Assembly (NCBI GenBank): GCA_002708885.1
Contig: PAPL01000096.1
Location: 1 to 15,454 of the forward strand
Length of the DNA: 15,454 bases
Reading direction: 5' to 3'
Source of the DNA: Verrucomicrobiales bacterium
Lineage (GTDB): Bacteria > Verrucomicrobiota > Verrucomicrobiia > Verrucomicrobiales > DEV007
Shown: positions 1 through 7,085 of the stretch, one piece after another
Position numbering within the stretch: the first letter of the stretch is position 1
Layout: the number at the start of each line of letters is the position of its first letter
Program-made: the position numbers and the translations under genes
The notes under the pieces: generated by a model
What the model saw: the letters and a program-made list of their open reading frames with translations, nothing else
What the model was told of the DNA's origin: nothing
Databases searched by the model: none

Positions 1-362
1 CCCTGTGTCTCACCCGAGCGCGCCAGCGCCTCGTAGCAACCGCTGGCCCACGATTCCGGAACCTTGATGATGGAGGCAGCCGGCCAATCGCATCCGTGCG
101 AGCTGGCGTTCTTGGGGACTGGGTGTTTTCTGGCCCTAATCCCGTTTCCGTTCCAGACCACCTGGCGCTCCGCCCCGACCCTCGCGATCTCAAGATCGAC
201 CTCCGCCAAGTCGGTGGAGAAATGGAAAGTAAGTTCCTCACCCGCGACATAACTCCGCTTCCCAGGATAGCCGTGGATTAATGACTCTGCAGCCGCTACA
301 AGCGGCGCCACTAAGTGGATAGCCAGAATGGCCAAGCATAGGGTAACATTTCTTTTGGTCAT
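1..362 (-). CDS. N,N-dimethylformamidase large-subunit-like secreted protein, N-terminal part (runs off left edge)
   Basis: Reading the minus strand from the ATG at 362 gives 120 open codons with no stop before the window edge, so the gene is cut at its 3' end. Residues 1-25 form a clear Sec signal peptide (MTKRN, then a hydrophobic core ending LVAAAE). The mature part starts with HGYPGKRSYVAGEELTFHFS, then DLEIARVGAE, and later HGCDWPAASIIKVPESWASG. This series (a beta-sandwich opening, a 'DLEI.R.GAE' strand, then a 'CDWP...VPE.W.SG.Y' block) resembles the start of N,N-dimethylformamidase beta/large-subunit-like proteins, which are common in marine Verrucomicrobiota and Planctomycetota; substrates there are mostly unknown. 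I see no good Shine-Dalgarno. G+C is about 59%, far above the rest of the window. The gene is real by signal peptide and family pattern; the family name is a recollection, not a search result. Confidence 0.65.
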   Translation of the reverse strand, partial: MTKRNVTLCLAILAIHLVAPLVAAAESLIHGYPGKRSYVAGEELTFHFSTDLAEVDLEIARVGAERQVVWNGNGIRARKHPVPKNASSHGCDWPAASIIKVPESWASGCYEALARSGETQ

Positions 363-463
363 CGTGCAGAAAATGGCAACATGACCTGGATCGAACCGGC
401 CTGTAAGCTTCGCGCCAAATGAGGAGGGAAGGGATCTGAGGACGAAAGTCTTGGAGACTGCCA

Positions 464-475
464 TTACCATGGTAA
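464..475. repeat. 12-base perfect palindrome (possible operator)
   Basis: TTACCATGGTAA reads identically on both strands. It sits in the divergent spacer, about 100 bases upstream of the left gene's start and 244 bases upstream of the right gene's start. A palindrome of this length is expected a few times by chance in 15 kb, so an operator role is only a possibility. Confidence 0.2.
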
Positions 476-548
476 GGGCTGCTGTAGTTAATGCTTTTAA
501 TTTCATATTTAAAAGGTTCTTTTGAAGAGATTCCAAGTATAAGTGCAT

Positions 549-576
549 GCGGTTTGGCGTACCAACGGAAAACCGC
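549..576. repeat. Inverted repeat / hairpin in the divergent spacer
   Basis: GCGGTTT at 549-555 pairs with AAACCGC at 570-576. Nested inside, TTGG (554-557) can pair with CCAA (562-565) around a CGTA loop, giving a bulged hairpin. No U-tract follows, so it is not a typical intrinsic terminator. It lies about 145 bases upstream of the propeller gene and could be a transcript leader structure or a repetitive extragenic element. No second copy was noticed in the window. Confidence 0.35.
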
Positions 577-682
577 CCTGCTTCTTGGGTCAGTGTGTCA
601 TGCAGAGCTAAGAACGTGGACTGCTATTAACATTAATAGGGTTAAAGTTGAGTTTCTTTCTTTGCATTTTTCGCAGGAAAGA

Positions 683-711
683 TTGACCCATTTACTGCAA
701 ATCAATAAATT
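683..711 (+). promoter_or_regulatory. Candidate sigma-70-type promoter of the propeller gene
   Basis: TTGACC at 683-688 and TAAATT at 706-711 are separated by 17 bases, a fair match to -35 and -10 elements. Transcription would then begin at about 717-719, that is at or next to the ATG at 719, implying a leaderless or nearly leaderless mRNA. This fits the absence of a Shine-Dalgarno before this start. It is a pattern match only. Confidence 0.3.
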
Positions 712-718
712 AACATCT

Positions 719-2047
719 ATGCATCTTATCTTATTTATTCTTTTCTTTACCTTGCCGGGCATCATAAAAGCTGATGATTGGCCTGGGTGGCTCGGTTCCA
801 AACGCGACGGTGTTTGGCGAGAAGAAGGAATAATAAAAAATTTCCCTGAAAATGGCCCCAAAATATTATGGAGAACAAAAATTAATAGAGGTTATGCAGG
901 CCCAGCCGTTTCAAATGGTAAAGTTTTTGTAATGGATCGGGAAATTGCTCAGAATGCTCAATCACCTGAAAATCCTTTTGCAAGAGACAAGATCCCCGGA
1001 AAGGAAAGATTACTCTGTATTGATGCTAATAGCGGGAAATTAATTTGGGTAAAGTCACACAATTGTGATTATACAATCAGTTACTCTGCCGGGCCAAGAG
1101 CCACTCCAATAATTGAAAAAGAAAGAATTTATTCATTGGGAGCGGAAGGAAATCTTTTTTGCAGGAATACAGAGGATGGTTCCACAATTTGGACTAATGA
1201 CTTCAATACTTCTTTCAATACAAAAACACCAACTTGGGGATTTTCAGCCAGCCCTTTGATTTATGGAAAACTGCTCATATGCCTTGCAGGGGGACAAGGA
1301 TCAGTGGCTGTTGCTTTTGATAAATTAACTGGTGAAGAGAAATGGCGATCCTTAAGTGCCAAAGAGCCTGGATATGCTCCACCTGTAATCATCAAACATG
1401 CGGATAAAGAGCTTCTCATTATTTGGACACCAGAATCAGTAAATGCCCTTGATCCCGATACTGGAAAGGAAATATGGTCTATTCCATGGCAATTACGCTT
1501 TGGTCTTAGTGTAAGCACTCCTCAACTTGTGGGAGATATTCTATTCTTATCTTCATTCTACAATGGCTCAATGGCCCTGAAAATTAAGACTGGAAAAGAA
1601 CCTGAAATTATCTGGAAAACAGCCAAAGTCAGTGAAAAAAGAACTGAACATCTGCATGGCATAATGAATACTGCAGTGATCAATGAAGGCCATATTTATG
1701 GGGCCTGTAGTTATGGCGAATTCAGGTGCCTGTCTCTAAAATCAGGAAAAAGAATATGGGAATCCCTCGAGCCCGTTGGGTTGCAAAGACCCTCTCGTTG
1801 GGGAACTGTATTTGTTACACCTCATGAAAATCGATATTTTTTATTCAGTGAAACTGGCGAACTTGCCATAGCGGAACTATCAACATCCGGGTACAAAGAA
1901 ATTAGTCGTGCTCATGTCATTGAGCCTAACGGCATTGACATGCGACAACGGAAAATTGTCTGGTCTCATCCAGCATATGCAATGAAATCATGTTTCATTA
2001 GAAATGACACAGAACTGATCAGAGTCTCTCTGGCAACCTCTGAATAA
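719..2047 (+). CDS. Secreted PQQ-like beta-propeller repeat protein
   Basis: 442 residues. I start at the ATG at 719 rather than at the upstream in-frame 491, because 719 opens directly into a signal peptide (MHLILFILFFTLPGIIKA, cleavage before DDWPGW). The mature protein opens with the WPGWLGSKRDGVWREEG signature common to secreted BamB/PQQ-like propellers of Planctomycetota and Verrucomicrobiota. Blade-type repeats follow: GYAGPAVSNGKVFVMD, LLCIDANSGKLIWV, RIYSLGAEGNLFCRNTEDGS, AFDKLTGEEKWRS, NALDPDTGKEIW, GEFRCLSLKSGKRIWES. The 'A.D..TGK..W' pattern is the PQQ-repeat fold. It does not by itself prove PQQ binding, and I see no dehydrogenase active-site motif or haem motif, so a structural or ligand-binding periplasmic role is more likely than catalysis. 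It converges on the vWA gene with a 17-base gap and no visible terminator. There is no Shine-Dalgarno. The fold is confident, the function unknown. Confidence 0.85.
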   Translation: MHLILFILFFTLPGIIKADDWPGWLGSKRDGVWREEGIIKNFPENGPKILWRTKINRGYAGPAVSNGKVFVMDREIAQNAQSPENPFARDKIPGKERLLCIDANSGKLIWVKSHNCDYTISYSAGPRATPIIEKERIYSLGAEGNLFCRNTEDGSTIWTNDFNTSFNTKTPTWGFSASPLIYGKLLICLAGGQGSVAVAFDKLTGEEKWRSLSAKEPGYAPPVIIKHADKELLIIWTPESVNALDPDTGKEIWSIPWQLRFGLSVSTPQLVGDILFLSSFYNGSMALKIKTGKEPEIIWKTAKVSEKRTEHLHGIMNTAVINEGHIYGACSYGEFRCLSLKSGKRIWESLEPVGLQRPSRWGTVFVTPHENRYFLFSETGELAIAELSTSGYKEISRAHVIEPNGIDMRQRKIVWSHPAYAMKSCFIRNDTELIRVSLATSE

Positions 2048-2064
2048 TCTTTGTAGAGTTTTTT

Positions 2065-3195
2065 CTATATCTTGGCAGGATCGACAGCCTTATAATTACC
2101 ACCAAATCTCCTAGAGATGTCCTTCAGAATAGCCTGCCCGATGCCTTTTACACTGATGCAATTGACTTTTGGTAATCGGCTACCACTGTAGATCCTCTTT
2201 GCCTCTTGGAGGACGAGATCAACAATCGCGGTATTGCTCAGTTTCTGTCCATTCTTATTTGTTCCAGGTTCACCATCAGCAATCAAAAATACTGAAGTAG
2301 GCTTTTGAAAAAAAGCGGCAACTAACGCCAGATCCATGCGAGAGCTGCCACTGGTCCCTGCCAAGGCCTGCACGGACCCCGGTGAAATCGGAGTGTACTT
2401 GATACCGTTATTGTCGGTTCCTTTCGAACCCCACTCTGATGTTCTAGTTCTATCAAATGCTCCGCCTCCTCTTTTATTGATGAAATATGCATTCATCCAT
2501 GTCTTTGCCCGGGCAATGTTACCAGAATTTGCCTTTACGGGTTGAGGGGCAAATCCATCGCAATCCTTTCCGAAACAGATGATATTAAAGCTAATATTTG
2601 GCGATAGAGCAGAAAGAGTACGCACGATCTCCCTCCTGATAGCCCTAATCCCAGTGGGCCCACAATTATTATTCATACTTGTCGAGGTATCAATGACGAG
2701 AATGATTCGGTTACCGCCCCCACTAGTTCCAAAAAATTTCGCGCCTCCTCGGCCATCACCAAATCCACCAATGCCAAAACCATCACCAAAATCGTTCCCG
2801 AATGCCGGTGTATCGGAAAAAGTTGGGATTTCCGGCATCACAACGGATGAGGCGTTCGTTGCGGTAATTGTTTTATCTGCTCTCCTTGAAGGCGTAGCAG
2901 GTTTTTCCAATGTTACCTTCTTGGCAAAGGACCGTTTCTGAGGAACCAAATCAGTATTTGCGGAACTAGCTTCCACAACCATTTCAATTTCTTCGGAATC
3001 AAAATTTGCTATGACAATGAAAGCTAAAATTGAAAAAATGATTGCGTGAACAAAAACTGCAGCTCCAAGTGAAAAGGCCTGAGATTTTTTTCTCTGTGAT
3101 TCAGGTGAATATTCGCTGTTCTCTACTTCAGCTAAAAAATCATTAGGTTCATTCTTTTCAGGCGGACGGAACCTTGTTGATTTTTCTCCAGACAT
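2065..3195 (-). CDS. Membrane-anchored von Willebrand factor A domain protein
   Basis: 376 residues. A charged cytoplasmic tail (1-40) leads to one transmembrane helix (about 41-64, FSLGAAVFVHAIIFSILAFI). A Ser/Thr/Pro- and Lys-containing linker follows, then a glycine-rich stretch (131-162, FGNDFGDGFGIGGFGDGRGG) and a vWA domain (about 163-376). The metal-ion-dependent adhesion site is complete: DTSTS at 169-173 (D.S.S), a plausible threonine at T281 and aspartate D307 in FLIADGEPG. The vWA domain should therefore bind a divalent cation and a protein partner on the outer face of the membrane. The short N-terminal tail plus single helix is the layout of many uncharacterised Verrucomicrobial vWA proteins; there is no TonB C-terminal domain. 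It is the last gene of the minus-strand run with the small lipoprotein and the DUF3616 gene. No Shine-Dalgarno is visible at the ATG. The domain is certain; the partner is unknown. Confidence 0.85.
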   Translation of the reverse strand: MSGEKSTRFRPPEKNEPNDFLAEVENSEYSPESQRKKSQAFSLGAAVFVHAIIFSILAFIVIANFDSEEIEMVVEASSANTDLVPQKRSFAKKVTLEKPATPSRRADKTITATNASSVVMPEIPTFSDTPAFGNDFGDGFGIGGFGDGRGGAKFFGTSGGGNRIILVIDTSTSMNNNCGPTGIRAIRREIVRTLSALSPNISFNIICFGKDCDGFAPQPVKANSGNIARAKTWMNAYFINKRGGGAFDRTRTSEWGSKGTDNNGIKYTPISPGSVQALAGTSGSSRMDLALVAAFFQKPTSVFLIADGEPGTNKNGQKLSNTAIVDLVLQEAKRIYSGSRLPKVNCISVKGIGQAILKDISRRFGGNYKAVDPAKI

Positions 3196-3286
3196 GATCG
3201 TTGAGCTGATAAAGATAATCTAATTAACAGCTTATCCTATAATAACGATAATCCTATCCCTTTATTAGCAAATAATTCACTTTCAT

Positions 3287-3490
3287 CTAATCAAACCAAT
3301 TCCAGGGAATTGACGTGAAAGGTAATGACTTTGGTTCGGCCTTTTCTTGTGTGATTGCTACTTCCTCATGACCATCCAAAACAAACATGCCACGGTCACT
3401 CGATATGCGAGATAAGGGCTCATGCCCAGATCCAGAAATTCCAACACAGGAAGGAAGCACAAATAATAGTAACGCAAGGAATGGCTTCAT
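3287..3490 (-). CDS. Small predicted lipoprotein
   Basis: 67 residues from the ATG at 3490. Another in-frame ATG lies at 3496, but the AGGA at 3500-3503 is nine bases from the 3490 start and only three from the 3496 one, which favours 3490. The N-terminus is a short lipoprotein signal (MKPFLALLLFVLPSC) with lipobox LPSC, so the cysteine at residue 15 should be lipidated and the mature chain about 53 residues. The remainder is hydrophilic (GSGHEPLSRISSDRGMFVLD, then HEEVAITQEKAE) and ends SIPWNWFD; no known domain is recognised. It sits between the DUF3616 gene (56-62 bases upstream) and the vWA gene (91 bases downstream), all on the same strand, suggesting a shared envelope function. Signal peptide, Shine-Dalgarno and context argue it is real; its role is unknown. 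Confidence 0.7.
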   Translation of the reverse strand: MKPFLALLLFVLPSCVGISGSGHEPLSRISSDRGMFVLDGHEEVAITQEKAEPKSLPFTSIPWNWFD

Positions 3491-3552
3491 AATCATAAAT
3501 CCTACAAAATTAATGACTTATGTGAAACAAAAATAATTGACTCTTTTATTCC

Positions 3553-4603
3553 TCAACGAACACTTTGTTTGTTCAAATTTAGAGTCAAGGATCTGAACCT
3601 CTTTTTTCTAGGATCTTTGAGGGACTTACATGCACATTTACCGTCCACTAACTTATCAAATGAGTCTTCTTGATCCACTCGATGAGCAACGGTCCCATCA
3701 TCACTAAGTATTAGGATCTTTCCACTTCCCGAAATAGGAGCGATCGCCTCAGGATTCAAATTCACAAAAGATCTTATTTTTTTTGGAACACTTTTAGGTT
3801 CGCCATCCCAAGAATAAAGAACAGAGCTCAGCTTATCTGATCGATCTCCTGCCACCAAAAAAAAATCTCTTGTGATAAGATGAATACTCAATAGATCGAA
3901 TGCCTCTTCTCTGAACATTTAAATGCACAGGTTTTCCTAAAATCGGCTCCGCTTTACCATGAACCACTGCGTTAGGATTCTTAATGGGAATAAGAATAGC
4001 TTGTTGTTCAGGGATTGGATTGCGAAGACCAACGTAAAGAACACTACCATCCGCATTAGTGGATAAACCTTCAATATTCAGGCCTTGCTCTTTGGGAGCC
4101 AGAACCTTACCTGCATCTTCGCCAATGACACCAACACTAGCTTTCAAATTAAGATCCTCGCAGGAAACCAATGCGCTTAACAGATTTTCATACGCAATGC
4201 CTTCCGGCTTTAAAATAAATTTTCCTTCCTCATTAATTACCTTAGTAGAAAATAAACGATATCTGCTATTCCTCCATTTACCTTTCTTATTACGACCATG
4301 AGAAGTTATCCAATAAATTAAATCACCCACACGCGCACATGCCTCAATATCTGATTCAGCGTGTGATTCATTTTGTACGCCAAGAAAGACATCTAGTGGG
4401 TATTCTGCCAACGGCATTCCTGGACGTTTCAAGGAATAGATTCTGAGAATATTATCCTCATCATCAGCTACAACAAATGTATTGTTATCCAAAGCAACCG
4501 CTGCAGACGCATCACATGATCCATAAAACATAGTTTCCTCTGCCGTCGCTATAAAAGACTTCGCTGCCATCAAAATGACAAAAACCATGTACGTGCCTCT
4601 CAT
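3553..4603 (-). pseudogene. DUF3616-type secreted propeller-like protein, interrupted by a frameshift at a T9 tract
   Basis: Two overlapping minus-strand reading frames (4603-3833 and 3918-3553) join into one protein if one base is removed from the nine-base homopolymer at 3857-3865 (A9 on plus, T9 in the message sense). The first frame runs RSIEYSSYHKRFF and then degenerates to FGGRRSIR and a stop. The second, from the same point, reads RFFLVAGDRSDKLSSVLYSW and continues to the end. The joined product is 349 residues: a weak signal peptide (1-21), then GSCDASAAVALDNNTFVVAD, DIEACARVGDLIYWITSHGR, LNIEGLSTNADGSVLYVGLR, GIRSIEY, and NLNPEAIAPISGSGKILILS. These are the recurring motifs of the uncharacterised DUF3616 family. 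The start could instead be the ATG at 4588, which has AGAGG seven bases upstream; I kept 4603 because it supplies an arginine to the signal peptide. It could be a real mutation, phase-variable, rescued by slippage, or a sequencing error. Confidence 0.75.
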
Positions 4604-4666
4604 TAGTTTAAATTAACCCCAACATAATCATTGTTAAACCAAAGATATGCGGCTTCTGCAGAAAAA

Positions 4667-6769
4667 TCATTGTCTCTTCAGCTCATCAATCTGATCCCTG
4701 AGCAGTGCAGCCTTTTCGAACTCAAGTTTTGAAGCCGCTTCCTGCATTTCCACCTGAAGATCACTGATCACTTGAGCCACGTCAATGTCGTGCTCGTTAC
4801 CCGCCAATATCTCCTCAGATACTTTTGCTCCTCCGAGAGTCATGTGCAATGACTCCTGATCAGCACGGCTGACGCTTTCAGGAATTATACCGTGCCTTTC
4901 ATTGTATCCGATCTGCCTTCGCCTTCTATATTCAGTAATGTTTACAAGGCCTTCAATGCTCTTCGTCATGTCATCGCAAAATAGCACGACTCTTCCTTCA
5001 ACGTGTCGGGCAGCCCGGCCGGCCGTCTGAATCAAAGAAGTTTCACTCCGCAGATAACCTTCTTTGTCAGCATCCAAAATACAAACTAAAGCAACTTCAG
5101 GAAGATCAAGACCCTCTCTGAGAAGATTAATACCTACAAGGATATCAAATTCACCGGCACGCAGAGCCCTTAAAATTTCCACACGTTCGATGGCGCCAAT
5201 ATCACTGTGTAAATATCTAACCCTAAGATCAACGTCGCGTAAATAATCTGTCAGGTCCTCCGCTGTTCTCTTTGTTAGCGTGGTCACAAGGACTCTGTTC
5301 CCTGACTCAGTAGCACTTCGGCACAACTCAATAGTTTCATCTATCTGCCCTTTCAAAGGCTTGAGCTCAACTAAAGGATCAAGTAATCCGGTAGGCCGGA
5401 TGATCTGCTCAATGATTAAATCCTGACTAGGATCATTGACATTGAACTGATCAATACTCTGAGAGGAACCTGATATATGAGGAACCAACGTGGGTAAGGT
5501 ATCAGCTGATCCTTTTTTCTTACTTTGCCTAGGTATGTATTTCGAATTTCCGACCTTACTGTTCTCTATTTCAAATCTTGCAGGAGTTGCACTTACATAA
5601 ACACGCTGACCCGTCATATCCATAAATTCATCAAATTTTAAAGGCCTATTATCAAGTGCACTTGGCAATCTGAATCCATAATCCACAAGATTGGTTTTTC
5701 GAGATTTATCTCCTTCATACATTCCCCCGACCTGAGGAACTGTGGCATGCGATTCATCAATAACGGTCAAATAATCCTTAGGAAAGAAATCAAGCAATGT
5801 GGAGGGTCTAGAACCGGGTGGCCTTGACCCTAGGTGCCTTGAATAGTTCTCTATTCCTTGGCAAAAACCCATTTCCTGCATCATTTCAATGTCATATTCC
5901 GTTCTTTGTCGTATCCTCTGAGCTTCAATGAATTTCTGATTTTCTTCGAAAAATGCTACCTGATCTTCCAGTTCGATACGAATTTCTTTGATAGCACGCG
6001 CCATTTTATCAGCCGGAGTTACGAACTGTTTTGCAGGATAGAAATTATAGTTTTCAAGACGAGATATGATGTTTCCGCTGATAGGGTCGAAGGCAGAAAT
6101 CCTATCAATTTCATCTCCAAAGAATTCTACTCGGATCGCTTCATTCTCCAAATACGCAGGGATCACATCAACTACATCTCCACGTGATCGGAACTTGCCG
6201 CGAGTAAAAGAAAAATCGTTTCGCTCGTATAGCATATCTACTAACCTTGTTAGGAATTTGTCCCGGTCCATTTTCATTCCTGTACTCACGGGACACATCA
6301 TGTCCTTGTAATCATCAGGGGATCCCAAACCATAGATACAGGAAACACTTGCAACGACAATAACATCTTCTCTAGTCAATAAGGACCCCATGGCCGAGAG
6401 ACGCAGACGCTCTATCTCGTCATTAATTGAAGAGTCCTTTTCTATGTAGGTATCACTGCGCGGTATATATGCTTCAGGTTGGTAATAATCAAAATACGAT
6501 ACAAAATACTCAACCGCGTTATCTGGAAAAAAATTTTTGAACTCTGAATAAAGTTGTGCGGCAAGAGTTTTATTATGTGACATGACCAGAGTAGGTCTAT
6601 TCATACCAGCAATGACATTAGCCATTGTGAATGTTTTGCCGGAACCCGTTACTCCTAAAAGAGTCTGATGCTGATTACCGGCAACCAAAGACTTTATTAA
6701 TTTATCAATGGCCTGCTGCTGGTCACCGCGAGGCTGATAATTAGAATGAAGCTGAAAGTGGCAAGCCAT
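4667..6769 (-). CDS. uvrB: Excinuclease ABC subunit B (UvrB), with a lineage-type insertion
   Basis: 700 residues (E. coli UvrB has 673). UvrB receives damaged DNA from UvrA, checks it with its beta-hairpin and ATPase, and recruits UvrC for incision in nucleotide excision repair. Visible signatures: FQLHSNYQPRGDQQQAI at the N-terminus; Walker A GVTGSGKT (39-46); beta-hairpin segment YFDYYQPEAYIPRSDTYIEK (92-111); VIDESH (336-341, motif II); YVSATP; IIRPTGLLDP; LREGLDLPE; motif VI QTAGRAAR (581-588); and a C-terminal UVR helix pair (about 665-700) for UvrC contact. The odd feature is about 45 residues inserted between SATPARFEIENS and DLIIEQIIRPTG, where E. coli has only a glycine pair. The ATG at 6769 gives the normal leader length; a GTG at 6772 directly precedes it. 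The Shine-Dalgarno is weak (GAGAG, two bases away). I saw no LexA-type box upstream. Confidence 0.97.
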   Translation of the reverse strand: MACHFQLHSNYQPRGDQQQAIDKLIKSLVAGNQHQTLLGVTGSGKTFTMANVIAGMNRPTLVMSHNKTLAAQLYSEFKNFFPDNAVEYFVSYFDYYQPEAYIPRSDTYIEKDSSINDEIERLRLSAMGSLLTREDVIVVASVSCIYGLGSPDDYKDMMCPVSTGMKMDRDKFLTRLVDMLYERNDFSFTRGKFRSRGDVVDVIPAYLENEAIRVEFFGDEIDRISAFDPISGNIISRLENYNFYPAKQFVTPADKMARAIKEIRIELEDQVAFFEENQKFIEAQRIRQRTEYDIEMMQEMGFCQGIENYSRHLGSRPPGSRPSTLLDFFPKDYLTVIDESHATVPQVGGMYEGDKSRKTNLVDYGFRLPSALDNRPLKFDEFMDMTGQRVYVSATPARFEIENSKVGNSKYIPRQSKKKGSADTLPTLVPHISGSSQSIDQFNVNDPSQDLIIEQIIRPTGLLDPLVELKPLKGQIDETIELCRSATESGNRVLVTTLTKRTAEDLTDYLRDVDLRVRYLHSDIGAIERVEILRALRAGEFDILVGINLLREGLDLPEVALVCILDADKEGYLRSETSLIQTAGRAARHVEGRVVLFCDDMTKSIEGLVNITEYRRRRQIGYNERHGIIPESVSRADQESLHMTLGGAKVSEEILAGNEHDIDVAQVISDLQVEMQEAASKLEFEKAALLRDQIDELKRQ

Positions 6770-6819
6770 CACTCTCTATGAACCACGAATGTCGAAATTT
6801 CACAAGTCGGTTCCTGTTT

Positions 6820-7005
6820 TCAATGATTTTTAGGATCCGTACTTGGCTTAGTACTCATACTAACCTCCAAGTCCCATCTATCACCGCAACCCGAGCATCT
6901 ATACGCTACCCAGTCACCATTGGAAAAACCGAATTCAGGCTCTATCGTGAGTCGATAGGCCATTCGCCCGCAATCAACACATATCACCTTGTCAGGGACT
7001 TCCAT
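6820..7005 (-). CDS. Small zinc-ribbon protein
   Basis: 61 residues. Two CX2C knuckles (C9-V-D-C12 and C37-S-G-C40), 24 residues apart, form a zinc-ribbon pattern: VICVDCGRMAYRLTIEPEFG, then SNGDWVAYRCSGCGDRWDLE. The tail is polar (STKPSTDPKNH). Such short proteins usually bind one zinc ion; whether this one contacts nucleic acid or protein cannot be told. The ATG at 7005 is the only usual start before an upstream in-frame stop (7033-7035), and no Shine-Dalgarno is seen. An open frame of 99 codons overlaps on the opposite strand, but it has no recognisable motifs, while the paired cysteines and the GDWVAYRCSGCG block point to this strand. It lies 50 bases upstream of uvrB and is co-directional, so co-transcription with uvrB is plausible. 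Confidence 0.7.
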   Translation of the reverse strand: MEVPDKVICVDCGRMAYRLTIEPEFGFSNGDWVAYRCSGCGDRWDLEVSMSTKPSTDPKNH

Positions 7006-7085
7006 TGCGCTGGAAAAATCAGTTGGGATGAATTATTAGGAAATCTCCCGTCCGTAAAGACTCTTCAATTAGAGTAATAAAAATA

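Larger units (their letters stand above)
363..718. promoter_or_regulatory. Divergent intergenic region with several small dyads
   Basis: This 356-base spacer lies between two genes transcribed away from each other. I find no convincing gene in it: the open frame running into the plus-strand gene from 491 codes for sequence with no recognisable character. It contains overlapping short hairpins at 439-452 (AGGAC, GAAA loop, GTCTT) and 447-459 (AGTCT, TGG, AGACT), a 12-base perfect palindrome at 464-475 (TTACCATGGTAA), and a longer dyad at 549-576. Composition changes abruptly inside it, from over 50% G+C before 480 to 27% in 481-540, then up and down again. It must hold promoters for both flanking genes, but only one candidate can be pointed to. 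Confidence 0.45.

Noticed and set aside
64..281. Two short plus-strand open frames at the left edge
   Set aside because: The minus strand there encodes a signal peptide followed by amidohydrolase-like sequence open to the window edge; these frames are its shadows.
491..718. 76-codon N-terminal extension of the propeller protein
   Set aside because: The ATG at 719 begins a proper signal peptide; an upstream extension would bury it. The extension's residues show no domain character.
2579..2941. 120-codon plus-strand open frame inside the vWA gene
   Set aside because: It mirrors the glycine-rich and vWA coding region on the other strand; its proline-rich sequence is the antisense of the glycine repeats.
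3553..3918. Separate 121-residue gene starting at the ATG at 3918
   Set aside because: The residues before the T9 tract are out-of-frame reading of the upstream DUF3616 gene, and those after it continue the same family. One frameshifted gene explains both.
4652..4661. TTCTGCAGAA palindrome just after the uvrB stop as a terminator
   Set aside because: Only a ten-base palindrome without a loop or a following T tract in the direction of uvrB transcription.
6778..7077. 99-codon plus-strand open frame opposite the zinc-ribbon gene
   Set aside because: It has no recognisable motif or coherent composition, while the minus strand at the same place encodes paired CX2C knuckles and a GDWVAYRCSGCG block in line with uvrB.
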